Below are positions 25,682 to 34,405 of a stretch of DNA of 64,000 nt, piece after piece. Below the pieces are notes generated by a model, which worked only from the letters and a program-made list of their open reading frames with translations, was not told the origin of the DNA and did not search any database. This stretch comes from Opacimonas sp002292215 (GTDB lineage: Bacteria > Pseudomonadota > Gammaproteobacteria > Enterobacterales > Alteromonadaceae). The stretch covers positions 2,232,001 to 2,296,000 of the forward strand of contig OX044360.1 of assembly GCA_943846745.1 (NCBI GenBank). Reading direction: 5' to 3'. The stretch's first letter is position 1. Every line of letters begins with the position of its first letter. Position numbers and translations under genes: made by a program.

Positions 25682-26977
25682 TTGTTTGACCGTTACGCAG
25701 CTGGTGAACTGGCAATCCTAGTTCATGTCGACTTCGCTGACGACTCAACCAAAGAAGATATACACGAATTACAGATGTTGGTCTCGTCTGCTGGAGTAAC
25801 AGCAGCTGAGGTCATCACTGGTTCTCGTACTTCCCCGCACCCTAAATATTTTGTAGGATCAGGTAAAGCAGAAGAAATTGCTGCCGCCGTGCAAGCCTTC
25901 GAAGCCAATGTGGTTATTTTTAACCATGCACTATCTCCATCTCAAGAGCGTAACCTGGAAGCACTGTGCCAATGTCGAGTCATCGATAGAACAGGACTTA
26001 TTTTAGATATTTTTGCCCAGCGTGCGCGTACCCATGAAGGTAAATTGCAAGTTGAGTTAGCCCAGTTACGGCATATTTCAACACGATTAATTCGTGGTTG
26101 GACTCACTTAGAGCGCCAAAAAGGCGGGATAGGTTTACGTGGACCAGGTGAAACCCAACTAGAAAGTGATCGTCGTTTGTTACGAGCGCGGATCAAGACG
26201 ATATTAAAGCGTCTAGAAAAAGTACAAAAGCAACGAGAGCAAGGCCGCCGTTCACGCAAGCGCAATGAAATTCCCACTATTTCGCTAGTGGGTTATACCA
26301 ATGCCGGTAAATCAACGTTATTTAATACGATTACTAATGCCAATGTGTATGCTGCGGATCAACTGTTTGCGACACTCGATCCAACATTACGTAAAATCGA
26401 GTTGGCAGACGTAGGTACTGCTATTTTAGCTGATACAGTCGGGTTTATCCGACATTTACCTCATGACCTTATTGCTGCATTTAAAGCAACCTTACAGGAA
26501 ACGCAAGAGGCTGATTTATTAGTGCACGTGGTTGATTATGCCGATGATCAATACAGCGAGAATATGGCTCAGGTTAATGATGTTTTAACTGAGATCGATG
26601 CCGATGAAATACCTCAATTAATTATTTGTAACAAAATAGATCGTCTTGAAGGTGTCACACCCCGAATCGACTATGATGAAGAAGGACGCCCACTGCGTGT
26701 ATGGATCTCTGCACAGGAAGGGTTAGGGGTTGATTTATTACAAAAAGCCCTTACTGAATGTTTAGTACAAACAATGAAAATTCAAACCTTGAATATCCCG
26801 CCAAGTGACGGCAGAATAAGAGGGGTATTGTATGACTATCATTGTATTACGCAGGAACATTACGACAAAGAAGGCAACTGGATCGTCTCCATACGCTTAC
26901 CTTTAACCGTGTGGAATCAGCTTGATAAGCGCTATGACGGTGCATTTTCGCAGTGCGATATGCCAAATGATGAATAA
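25682..26977 (+). CDS. hflX: Ribosome-associated GTPase HflX
   Basis: GTPase that splits stalled 70S ribosomes, notably under heat stress. 431 residues. Start is TTG 25682, giving MFDRYAAGELAILVHVDF in exact register with E. coli HflX (MFDRYDAGEQAVLVH); no ATG is available. N-domain: SPHPKYFVGSGKAEEIA, HALSPSQERNLE, then the coiled-coil linker (LRARIKTILKRLEKVQKQREQG). G-domain: GYTNAGKST (G1), DTVGFIRHLPH (G3), NKID (G4). The C-terminal stretch is diverged, as is usual. Lies between hfq and hflK as in E. coli. Confidence 0.95.
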   Translation: MFDRYAAGELAILVHVDFADDSTKEDIHELQMLVSSAGVTAAEVITGSRTSPHPKYFVGSGKAEEIAAAVQAFEANVVIFNHALSPSQERNLEALCQCRVIDRTGLILDIFAQRARTHEGKLQVELAQLRHISTRLIRGWTHLERQKGGIGLRGPGETQLESDRRLLRARIKTILKRLEKVQKQREQGRRSRKRNEIPTISLVGYTNAGKSTLFNTITNANVYAADQLFATLDPTLRKIELADVGTAILADTVGFIRHLPHDLIAAFKATLQETQEADLLVHVVDYADDQYSENMAQVNDVLTEIDADEIPQLIICNKIDRLEGVTPRIDYDEEGRPLRVWISAQEGLGVDLLQKALTECLVQTMKIQTLNIPPSDGRIRGVLYDYHCITQEHYDKEGNWIVSIRLPLTVWNQLDKRYDGAFSQCDMPNDE

Positions 26978-26999
26978 AAATAACAGATAAAAAAGACTT

Positions 27000-27026
27000 T
27001 TTACGCTTTTATATCGTATATATAAT
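27000..27026 (+). promoter_or_regulatory. Possible hflK promoter
   Basis: A perfect TATAAT (27021-27026) lies 28 bases before the hflK start with a poor TTTACG (27000-27005) 15 bases upstream. It would let hflKC be made apart from the upstream operon. Confidence 0.3.
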
Positions 27027-27054
27027 GAATTTATAATTTTAACGGAGTGTAGAC

Positions 27055-28224
27055 ATGGCTTGGAATGAGCCCGGTGGTAATAATAACGACCCGTGGAAAA
27101 ACAAAGGCGGCCGCGACCAAGGTCCCCCTGACTTAGATGATGTATTCAAAAACTTATTTGGTAAATTTTCTAAATCTGGTGGCGGCAATGGCAGCGGTGG
27201 TTCATCTTCTAATTTAGGAGGCATTGGCTTATCTTTGATTATCGGTATTATGGTAATTGTATGGGTGATCAGTGGTTTCTATACTATCCGTGAAGCTGAG
27301 CGTGGTGTGGTTTTACGTTTTGGTGAGTATAGCAAGCTTGTCGACCCCGGTTTACAATGGAAGCCAACGTTTATTGACCAAGTAACACCCATTGACGTGC
27401 AGTCTATCCGTGATCAATCTTCTGCTGGCTCTATGCTAACTCAAGATGAAAACGTAGTTCGCGTACAAATGGAAATGCAATATCGTGTTGTTGATCCTAA
27501 GAAATTTATTTTCTCGGTTGTCAATCCTGAGCAAAGCTTATCGCAAGCTTTGGATAGTGCAATCCGTTATGTTGTAGGTCATTCACAGATGGATGATATC
27601 CTAACCTCTGGTCGTGAAGTTGCGCGTCAGCGAGTATGGGAAGAATTGCAGGATATCATCGGACCATACGATATGGGCGTATCCATTATCGATATGAACT
27701 TCAAGGACGCACGTCCACCAGAAGAAGTAAAAGATGCATTTGATGATGCGATTTCGGCACAAGAAGATGAAATTCGTTTCATCCGTGAAGCTGAAGCCTA
27801 TGCGCGTGAAATAGAACCGCGTGCGCGTGGTCAAGTCAACCGCATGAATGAAGAATCTACAGCATATAAACAACGCGTTACCTTAGAAGCACAAGGTGAA
27901 GTGTCACGTTTTGAAGAACTACTTCCACAGTACGAAGCTGCCCCTGAAGTGACTCGTCAACGTATCTATCTAGAGACGATGGAAGAGTTATTCAGTAACA
28001 CCAGTAAGATTATGGTTGATAATCAAAACGGCGGCGGTAGCATGATGTATTTACCATTAGATAAAATAATGGATCGCCAAAATACTAATTCGAATATGTC
28101 GTTGCCTACGAATACAACGCAGAATGCTTTAGACGGATTAAGAAATGCTGCTACCCCTGATGCCAATGGTAATTCACGACCAACGAGTAATATCCGTGGC
28201 ACTAATTCAAGAACTGGGAGATAA
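27055..28224 (+). CDS. hflK: FtsH protease regulator HflK (SPFH family)
   Basis: With HflC forms a large membrane-bound cage around the FtsH protease. 389 residues, ATG 27055 behind GGAG. A cytosolic Gly/Asn-rich N-terminus (MAWNEPGGNNNDPWKNKGG, DDVFKNLFGKF) precedes one transmembrane span (about 62-82). The SPFH/band-7 domain (YTIREAERGVVLRFGEYSKLVDPGLQWK) and a long charged helix (about 230-290) follow. The C-terminus is low-complexity, rich in Asn/Thr, and longer than the SPFH fold needs. hflC begins within four bases of the stop. Confidence 0.96.
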   Translation: MAWNEPGGNNNDPWKNKGGRDQGPPDLDDVFKNLFGKFSKSGGGNGSGGSSSNLGGIGLSLIIGIMVIVWVISGFYTIREAERGVVLRFGEYSKLVDPGLQWKPTFIDQVTPIDVQSIRDQSSAGSMLTQDENVVRVQMEMQYRVVDPKKFIFSVVNPEQSLSQALDSAIRYVVGHSQMDDILTSGREVARQRVWEELQDIIGPYDMGVSIIDMNFKDARPPEEVKDAFDDAISAQEDEIRFIREAEAYAREIEPRARGQVNRMNEESTAYKQRVTLEAQGEVSRFEELLPQYEAAPEVTRQRIYLETMEELFSNTSKIMVDNQNGGGSMMYLPLDKIMDRQNTNSNMSLPTNTTQNALDGLRNAATPDANGNSRPTSNIRGTNSRTGR

Positions 28225-28227
28225 GTG

Positions 28228-29115
28228 ATGAAAAATATAATTATAGCTATCATTGTTATCTTAGGTGTTTTAGCGTCAGGTTCATTGTTTGTTGTAAAAG
28301 AAGGCACTCGTGCAATTGTCATCCAATTTGGTAAAGTCCAAAAGGATAGCGGTACCGAAATCACTAAAGTATTTGCCCCAGGTTTATATTTTAAAGTGCC
28401 TTTTATTGATACCGTGCGTCACTTAGATGCACGTGTACAAACGTTAGATGATGCACCTGATCGTTTTGTTACTTCTGAGAAAAAAGATTTAATTGTTGAT
28501 TCATATGTGAAATGGCGGATTGATGACTTTGAGCGTTACTATCTATCTACGGGTGGTAATCGTTTACAAGCTGAAGCGCTTTTGAAGCAAAAAGTTAACA
28601 ATGGTCTTCGTTCTGAGTTTGGTACTCGTACCATTCCACAAATTGTCTCTGGTGAACGTTCAGAATTAATGAACGAAGCAATGGAGCAAGCCTCTGAAAG
28701 TTCTGATGAACTAGGTATTGAGATTGTAGATGTACGTGTGAAGCAAATTAATTTGCCACTTGAAGTATCTAACTCAATCTTCCAACGGATGCGTGCTGAA
28801 CGTGCTGCTGTTGCTCGTGAACATCGCTCAGAAGGTCAAGAACAAGCTGACATGATTCGTGCAGGTATGGATGCTCGTGTGACTATTATGCTTGCTGATG
28901 CGGAGCGTAAAGCCCGTCAGTTACGCGGTCAAGGTGATGCAGAAGCCGCATCTATCTATGCGAACACCTACTCCAAAAATCCAGAGTTTTACAGCTTCTT
29001 GCGTTCGATGGATGCATACCGTAGCAGCTTTAACTCCAAACAGGATATATTGATTGTTGACCCAAGCTCTGATTTCTTCAATTACTTGAATAATCAAGAT
29101 GGGATTAAAAAATAA
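28228..29115 (+). CDS. hflC: FtsH protease regulator HflC (SPFH family)
   Basis: Partner of HflK in the FtsH supercomplex. 295 residues from ATG 28228; GTG 28225 is also in frame, but the GGGAG site (28216-28220) is seven bases from the ATG. N-terminal anchor about 3-22 (IIIAIIVILGVLASGSLFVV), then the band-7 domain (VKEGTRAIVIQFGKVQ, FKVPFIDTVRHLDARVQTLD) and the coiled-coil region with ERAAVAREHRSEGQEQADMI. It ends at a hairpin terminator and closes the nnr-hflC block. Confidence 0.96.
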   Translation: MKNIIIAIIVILGVLASGSLFVVKEGTRAIVIQFGKVQKDSGTEITKVFAPGLYFKVPFIDTVRHLDARVQTLDDAPDRFVTSEKKDLIVDSYVKWRIDDFERYYLSTGGNRLQAEALLKQKVNNGLRSEFGTRTIPQIVSGERSELMNEAMEQASESSDELGIEIVDVRVKQINLPLEVSNSIFQRMRAERAAVAREHRSEGQEQADMIRAGMDARVTIMLADAERKARQLRGQGDAEAASIYANTYSKNPEFYSFLRSMDAYRSSFNSKQDILIVDPSSDFFNYLNNQDGIKK

Positions 29116-29152
29116 CGTTTAGTTATCTAATAGCAAGTCAGTAACCCTTTCC

Positions 29153-29186
29153 AAACCCCTTTAATGAGTGATTATTAAAGGGGTTT
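29153..29186 (+). terminator. Terminator-like hairpin after hflC
   Basis: AAACCCCTTTAAT (29153-29165) pairs over all 13 bases with ATTAAAGGGGTTT (29174-29186), eight-base loop. The tail has only three T directly at the stem end, so termination may be partial. Confidence 0.65.
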
Positions 29187-29229
29187 GTGCTATTGTTTTA
29201 CCTAAAATAATAAGAGGAATAAAAGCATT

Positions 29230-30837
29230 ATGGCTGAAAATTCACATTCAACGACATCGAATCCATCTCCTTCACAACCACCGCAATCAGGTTGGTTTGC
29301 CCGTTTTCTTAATGGTGTAGAGTTTTTAGGAAATTTACTCCCTCATCCAGTTACGCTTTTCGCTATTTTATCTATTTTCATTGTATTGTTGAGCGGTCTG
29401 CTAGGCATGTTCGATATTGCGGTTGTTGACCCACGCCCTGAAGGTGCCAAAGGTCGTGAAGCCGATGGCATGATTGAAGTTATCTCACTCATGAGTGCGG
29501 AAGGGCTACAAAAGATTGTCACAGGATTAGTCACTAATTTCACCGGGTTTGCGCCTTTAGGCACTGTACTTGTTGCCTTGCTAGGTGTCTCTGTTGCTGA
29601 ACATAGTGGCTTGTTGTCGACTATTTTACGTTCATTAGTGCTTAATGCTCCGCGACAAATGGTCACGTTCATTATCGTTTTTGCAGGTATCATTTCCAAT
29701 ACGGCTTCTGAGTTAGGTTATGTGGTGTTAATTCCACTTGCTGCCATGATATTTCATTCATTGGGACGCCATCCGTTAGCGGGATTAGCGGCAGCGTTTG
29801 CTGGCGTATCAGCTGGGTATTCAGCTAATTTGTTGTTAGGTACGATTGATCCGTTATTAGCTGGTATAACGACACCAGCGGCACAAATGATTGATCCAGA
29901 TTACATCGTAGGCCCTGAAGCCAATTATTATTTGATGTTTGTCAGTACCTTTGTTGTTGCTGCAATGGGCTATGCGGTCACCGAATACATAGTTGAACCT
30001 CGCTTAGGCAAATACAATCCGTCTGATGCGCCAGAAACGTTAGATCAACCTACATTAGCAGCACCGACACCCAAAGAACGCCATGCAATGAAAATGGCAG
30101 GTTGGTCATTTTTACTATTAGCGGGAATATTAGCCCTGACGATCGTGCCAGAGTGGGGCATTTTACGACACCCTGAGACAAACGCTGTCACTGGCTCGCC
30201 ATTTTTAAAAGGCATCGTTGCCTTTATCTTTATTACCTTTGCAATCCCCGGTTTTGTTTATGGTAAGTATGCTGGCACTATGCATAATGACCGTGATGTC
30301 ATTGATGCAATGGCGAAAAGTATGAGTACCATGGGACTGTATATTACACTCGTATTTTTTGCTGCGCAGTTTGTAGCATTTTTTAAATGGACTAATTTAG
30401 GCACTGTGCTTGCAGTAAAAGGCGCGGCTGCCATCCAAGCTGTTGGCTTTGATGGTCCTGAAATCTTTATTTTGTTTATTCTGATGTGTGGAGTAGTGAA
30501 CTTGTCGTTAGGCAGTGCGTCGGCGCAGTGGGCTGTGACCGCACCCATATTTGTGCCTATGTTAATGCTAGTAGGCTATTCACCAGAGGTGATCCAAGCA
30601 GCCTACCGTATTGGTGATTCTGTAACAAATGTCATTTCGCCAATGATGAGTTACTTTGGCTTGATCCTTGCGATGGCGGTGAAATATAAAAAAGATACCG
30701 GAATGGGTACGATGATCGCGATGATGTTGCCATATTCAATGGTGTTTATATTGGGCTGGACGTTGTTATTTTATGTATGGGTATTTGCACTAGGGTTGCC
30801 AGTTGGTTTTGGTGCGCCGACATATTATGCGCCATAA
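29230..30837 (+). CDS. AbgT-family transporter
   Basis: A 535-residue inner-membrane protein with about 11-13 hydrophobic spans, ATG 29230 behind GAGGA. Features of the AbgT family are the N-terminal GVEFLGNLLPHPVTLFAILSI segment, PLGTVLVALLGVSVAEHSGLL, a re-entrant AGVSAGYSANLLLGTIDPLLAGITTPAA loop, and the C-terminal GDSVTNVISPMMSYFGLI. E. coli AbgT imports p-aminobenzoyl-glutamate, and MtrF/YdaH are reported to export sulfonamides. No abgAB peptidase genes are nearby, so the substrate is open. Monocistronic by spacing. Confidence 0.9.
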   Translation: MAENSHSTTSNPSPSQPPQSGWFARFLNGVEFLGNLLPHPVTLFAILSIFIVLLSGLLGMFDIAVVDPRPEGAKGREADGMIEVISLMSAEGLQKIVTGLVTNFTGFAPLGTVLVALLGVSVAEHSGLLSTILRSLVLNAPRQMVTFIIVFAGIISNTASELGYVVLIPLAAMIFHSLGRHPLAGLAAAFAGVSAGYSANLLLGTIDPLLAGITTPAAQMIDPDYIVGPEANYYLMFVSTFVVAAMGYAVTEYIVEPRLGKYNPSDAPETLDQPTLAAPTPKERHAMKMAGWSFLLLAGILALTIVPEWGILRHPETNAVTGSPFLKGIVAFIFITFAIPGFVYGKYAGTMHNDRDVIDAMAKSMSTMGLYITLVFFAAQFVAFFKWTNLGTVLAVKGAAAIQAVGFDGPEIFILFILMCGVVNLSLGSASAQWAVTAPIFVPMLMLVGYSPEVIQAAYRIGDSVTNVISPMMSYFGLILAMAVKYKKDTGMGTMIAMMLPYSMVFILGWTLLFYVWVFALGLPVGFGAPTYYAP

Positions 30838-30945
30838 GGCACGCATTATACTCGAGATAGCACAAATAAAACTAAGCCAAAATACGTTATATTACGTACA
30901 TGGTAGATAGAATTTAATCATATAAAGTTGTGGGATAATTAATTT

Positions 30946-31999
30946 ATGAAGTACACATCCAATTCGGTGTTTACCCATTCACAAACAGATAAAATAGGCA
31001 TATTGGTCAGTAATTTAGGCACGCCTGAAGCACCAACTAAGCAAGCGCTCAAGCCGTATTTAAAGCAATTTTTATCGGATCCGCGTGTTGTTGAAGTACC
31101 CAAATTGATTTGGTGGTGCATCCTTAACTTGATTATCCTACAAATTCGTCCTAAGCGTTCCGCTGCTGCGTACGCAACGGTGTGGACCGAAGATGGCTCA
31201 CCGTTACTAACGCACACCAAAAATCAAGCAATGCGCGTTACAAGCTAAGTTTGATGCGCATAGTCCGGGTAAATACATTGTTGGCTATGCAATGCGCTAT
31301 GGTCAGCCAAGCGTTGAAAACGCCATGAATCAATTGTTAGAGCAAGGCGCAAGAAAGGTCGTTGTATTACCTTTGTATCCGCAATATTGTGCTTCTACTA
31401 GTGGGTCAACATTTGATGCATTGGCGAATGATTTTACTAAGCGTCGTTGGTTACCTGATTTACGCTTTATTTCCCATTATCACGATGATGCCCGTTATAT
31501 TAGCTGTTTGGCTGATAGTATTAAAGCTCATTGGGCTAAGCATGGTCGTACCGATAAGTTGATTTTTTCATATCATGGGATCCCTAAACGTTATCTATTA
31601 AACGGCGACCCTTATCACTGTGAATGCTACAAAACGACACGTTTGGTTGCCGAAGCACTAGGGCTTCAAGCTGATGAATATATGACAACCTTTCAGTCAC
31701 GTTTCGGTCGTGAGGAATGGCTCACTCCCTATACGGACGAAACATTAAAAGCCTTACCTGAACAAGGTGTGCATTCGTTGCAGGTTATCTGTCCGGGCTT
31801 TAGCTCAGATTGTCTCGAAACGATAGAAGAAATAGGTGAAGAAAATCGTGAATATTTCATGGAAAGTGGGGGTAAAGAGTACCAATACATTCCCTGTCTT
31901 AACTCTGATGATGCACACATTGAGATGCTATTTAATTTGCTTCAAGATAATCTATACGGCTGGGATGTGGAACAAGATATGTCAGTTCGCAGCTGCTGA
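30946..31999 (+). pseudogene. hemH: Ferrochelatase, reading frame broken by a +1 shift
   Basis: Ferrochelatase inserts iron into protoporphyrin IX, the last step of heme synthesis. ATG 30946 opens MKYTSNSVFTHSQTDKIG and runs in frame 1 to a TAA at 31246-31248. Homology continues in frame 2 from base 31238 (LQAKFDAHSPGKYIVGYAMRYG) to a TGA at 31999. The junction is in ATGCGCG at 31231-31237 and equals one extra base or two missing ones. Joined, it gives about 350 residues with FSYHGIPKRY (catalytic His), SRFGREEWLTPYT (Glu) and CPGFSSDCLETIEEI, all intact. A further 14-residue open tail (QFAAAEAAKLNAPV) lies in the third frame up to 32027, which might mark a second shift. Sequencing error, pseudogene and programmed frameshift are all possible. 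Confidence 0.8.
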
Positions 32000-32059
32000 G
32001 GCAGCCAAATTAAATGCCCCAGTTTAAGCCGCTAAGTATAAGCATTAAAAGGAATAGGA

Positions 32060-32455
32060 ATGCAAGCACCCAAGGAACTCAAGCAAGCCCAAGATATCGC
32101 TAATTTACTTGATATGGCAGTTAAGATCCCATTTATTGGGGTCAGAGTCGGATTAGATTTTTTGGTCGGTCTCATTCCTATTTTAGGCGATACCATTATG
32201 CTGTTAGCGAGTTTACGGATTATCCATTTGGCGGATAAAATAAATGTGCCTGCTGATATTAGAAAGTTAATGCTGCGCAATGCACTGTTAGATTATGGGC
32301 TTGGTTTTATTCCTATTGTTGGGGATATTGTGGATGTGTTTTTTAAAGCAAACATTAAAAATGTGCGGTTGATGGAACGTTGGTGGATCACTGAAAATAA
32401 GGGTGCAGTAGATGCCCACACCCAAGCGTTATTAGCTGATTGGCAAGCGCATTAA
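32060..32455 (+). CDS. DUF4112 membrane protein
   Basis: A 131-residue protein, ATG 32060 behind AAAGGAATAGGA. It contains RVGLDFLVGLIPILGDTIM and a second GLGFIPIVGDIVDVFFKANIKN segment; a paired (L/F)IPxxGD motif separating amphipathic or hydrophobic helices is the mark of DUF4112. Probably an inner-membrane hairpin protein of unknown function. It follows the broken hemH with a 60-base gap and overlaps the stop of the convergent DUF2237 gene by four bases. Confidence 0.82.
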   Translation: MQAPKELKQAQDIANLLDMAVKIPFIGVRVGLDFLVGLIPILGDTIMLLASLRIIHLADKINVPADIRKLMLRNALLDYGLGFIPIVGDIVDVFFKANIKNVRLMERWWITENKGAVDAHTQALLADWQAH

Positions 32456-32814
32456 TTAGTCTGATAGCTATGGGCTTTCAGTCTATCTAAGGTGATCACC
32501 GATAAAGCGGCTTCTGATGTGGCTTCCAAAATCACAGGTGGCGCAACACCTGCCTGATCAGCTTGTGCCCATCGCATTGCACACAAACACCATTTATCGC
32601 CAGCAACCAAGCCTTTAAACTGATAAGCAGGGTTTGGGGTGATTAGGTCGTTGCCTATTCGTTGCTGCATCAATAAAAATTCATCCGTCATAATCGCACA
32701 TACAGAATGATTACCTCTGTCAGAGGAAATGACGCTACACAACCCATCTCGTTGAAATCCTGTACCTGCGCAGCATGGCACTAACGGTTCACCTAACACA
32801 TTTAACTCTGGCAT
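32452..32814 (-). CDS. DUF2237 family protein
   Basis: A 120-residue cytosolic protein. I start it at ATG 32814 (MPELNVLGEPLVPCCAGTGFQRDG) behind AGGAG six bases away, not at the longer frame. DUF2237 traits present: CC pair near residue 14, FQRDGLC, CAIMTDEFL, GDKWCLCAMRW and the closing LE-TSEAALSVITLDRLKAHS. The family is widespread, with conserved cysteines and no settled function. It overlaps the DUF4112 stop by four bases and is divergent from ubiG. Confidence 0.85.
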   Translation of the reverse strand: MPELNVLGEPLVPCCAGTGFQRDGLCSVISSDRGNHSVCAIMTDEFLLMQQRIGNDLITPNPAYQFKGLVAGDKWCLCAMRWAQADQAGVAPPVILEATSEAALSVITLDRLKAHSYQTN

Positions 32815-32921
32815 ACATGCTCCTTTAAACTTAATAGAATTTAACACATCAATCTATATAGCCCATTATTACGTATAATGTTCAATCGACCAACCACATC
32901 AAGATATTCACAGAGAATTTA

Positions 32922-33728
32922 ATGTTAGATAAAAGTCAGTTAAACGGCACGATCAGTCCGACCCTCAACCCACAAGAAATCGCCAAGTTTGATAGTTTAG
33001 CAGAACAATGGTGGGATCCGATTGGTAAATATGGTCAAGCTATCGCTTTTAATCATGCCAGATTAGCATACTTTACGACTCATATAGGTGCGCACTTTGA
33101 AATCGATTTACGCTTCAAGCCGCAACCTAATGCGAATTTATGGCAGCTATACGACTTAGGCACCCCATTCCAAGGCTTGTCTGTACTTGATGTTGGCTGT
33201 GGCGGAGGATTAGTGTCTGAGCCCTTAGCTCGCCTTGGCGCACAAGTTACCGGCATTGACGCATCTGCCATGAGTATTAATGTTGCCAAGCGTCACGCCA
33301 CAAACACAGGTACGGAGGTTGATTATCAACATAAGTTAGCAGAAGAGGTGGTGGCATCCGGCCAGCAATTCGATGTGGTGATAAATGCTGAAGTGGTTGA
33401 GCATGTAGCAGACCAAGCTGAGTTAATCGCCCAATGTGCTAAGTTAGTTAAACCGGGTGGGATGCTTATTTTAGCGACGTTAAACCGAACTTTGACGGCG
33501 TATGTGTTTGCGATTGTCGGGGCTGAATATGTGCTAAGGTATTTACCGGTTGGTACTCATAGTTGGCGTAAATTTGTCAAACCCAGTGAATTGGTGACTT
33601 GGACCCAAGCTGCTAATTGTCATTTAACTCACGAAACCGGTATGAAGTTTAATGTACTGAGTAAACAATGGCGCTATTGTGATAGTATGGCAATTAATTA
33701 TGTACAGTGTTTTACCAAGAGACTGTAA
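32922..33728 (+). CDS. ubiG: Ubiquinone biosynthesis O-methyltransferase, alphaproteobacterial-type
   Basis: SAM-dependent methyltransferase for both O-methylations of ubiquinone. 268 residues, about 30 more than E. coli UbiG. It opens with the UbiG mark EIAKFDSLAEQWWDPIGKYG; SAM motif I VLDVGCGGGLVSE is at residues 88-100, then AEVVEHVADQ and LATLNRTLTAYVFAIVGAEYVLRYLPVGTHSWRKF in separate blocks. An insert at about 56-83 (HFEIDLRFKPQPN, PFQGL) and the words LPVGTH-WRKF and LARLGAQVTGIDAS recall alphaproteobacterial UbiG more than the enteric form. It may be a transferred or second copy. The GST gene starts 14 bases after the stop. Confidence 0.85.
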   Translation: MLDKSQLNGTISPTLNPQEIAKFDSLAEQWWDPIGKYGQAIAFNHARLAYFTTHIGAHFEIDLRFKPQPNANLWQLYDLGTPFQGLSVLDVGCGGGLVSEPLARLGAQVTGIDASAMSINVAKRHATNTGTEVDYQHKLAEEVVASGQQFDVVINAEVVEHVADQAELIAQCAKLVKPGGMLILATLNRTLTAYVFAIVGAEYVLRYLPVGTHSWRKFVKPSELVTWTQAANCHLTHETGMKFNVLSKQWRYCDSMAINYVQCFTKRL

Positions 33729-33742
33729 CAAAGGACTGTCAA

Positions 33743-34354
33743 ATGAAAATATATGATACTAAAACCGCCCCGACACCAAGACGCGTTAGGATGTTTCTAG
33801 CGGAAAAAGGCATTGAAGTCGACTATGTACAAATTGATATTGTCGGTGGCGAAAACCTTTCTGCTGAAATGAAAGCTAAAAACCCACTAGGTAAAGTCCC
33901 TATTTTAGAATTAGATGACGGTACCTGTATTAGTGAGGCAAATGCGATTTGTCAGTATTTTGAAGCATTACAGCTAGAACCTGCGTTATATGGTCACGAT
34001 CCTTTAAGTAAAGGGATCATTGCCCAGTGGCAACAACGCGCTGAGTTATATTTATTTATGCAGGTTGGGATGTGTTTTCAACATTCGACCGGGTATTTCA
34101 AAGACCGCATGAACCCGATACCTGAGTTTGGCAAAGAAGCGGGTTTAAATGCACAAAAATTTATGCATCTGCTTGACCAACATTTAGCAGAAAACCATTA
34201 TCTAGCGGGTGAACAATTCAGTGTTGCTGACATTACTGCATTTACTGCGATTGATTTTGCCCGTGTGGTTAAGATTAGGATCTTACCTGAACAAGTCAAT
34301 CTAAAGCGTTGGTATGATGAAATAAAGCAACGGCCTAGCGCTCAGACCGATTAA
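33743..34354 (+). CDS. Glutathione S-transferase family protein
   Basis: A 203-residue cytosolic GST. Start chosen at ATG 33743 (MKIYDTKTAPTPRRVRMFLAEKG) with AAGGA upstream, because the 12 residues before it are translated from the end of ubiG. Thioredoxin-like N-domain to about residue 78 with the cis-proline (NPLGKVPILELDDG) and ISEANAICQY glutathione-binding motif; helical C-domain about 85-200 with the N-capping FSVADITAFTAIDF. The position usually Cys/Ser/Tyr reads TPRR here, so the catalytic type is unclear. Fourteen bases after ubiG, probably the same transcript. Confidence 0.88.
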   Translation: MKIYDTKTAPTPRRVRMFLAEKGIEVDYVQIDIVGGENLSAEMKAKNPLGKVPILELDDGTCISEANAICQYFEALQLEPALYGHDPLSKGIIAQWQQRAELYLFMQVGMCFQHSTGYFKDRMNPIPEFGKEAGLNAQKFMHLLDQHLAENHYLAGEQFSVADITAFTAIDFARVVKIRILPEQVNLKRWYDEIKQRPSAQTD

Positions 34355-34405
34355 CTTCATATATCGACTTAGGTAACGCACCACCGGGTACATTATTGCT
34401 TGTTA

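Noticed and set aside
31225..31245. Programmed +1 frameshifting in hemH
   Set aside because: No slippery codon with a following stop and Shine-Dalgarno-like stimulator is apparent right at the junction; indel or error is simpler. Kept only as an alternative.
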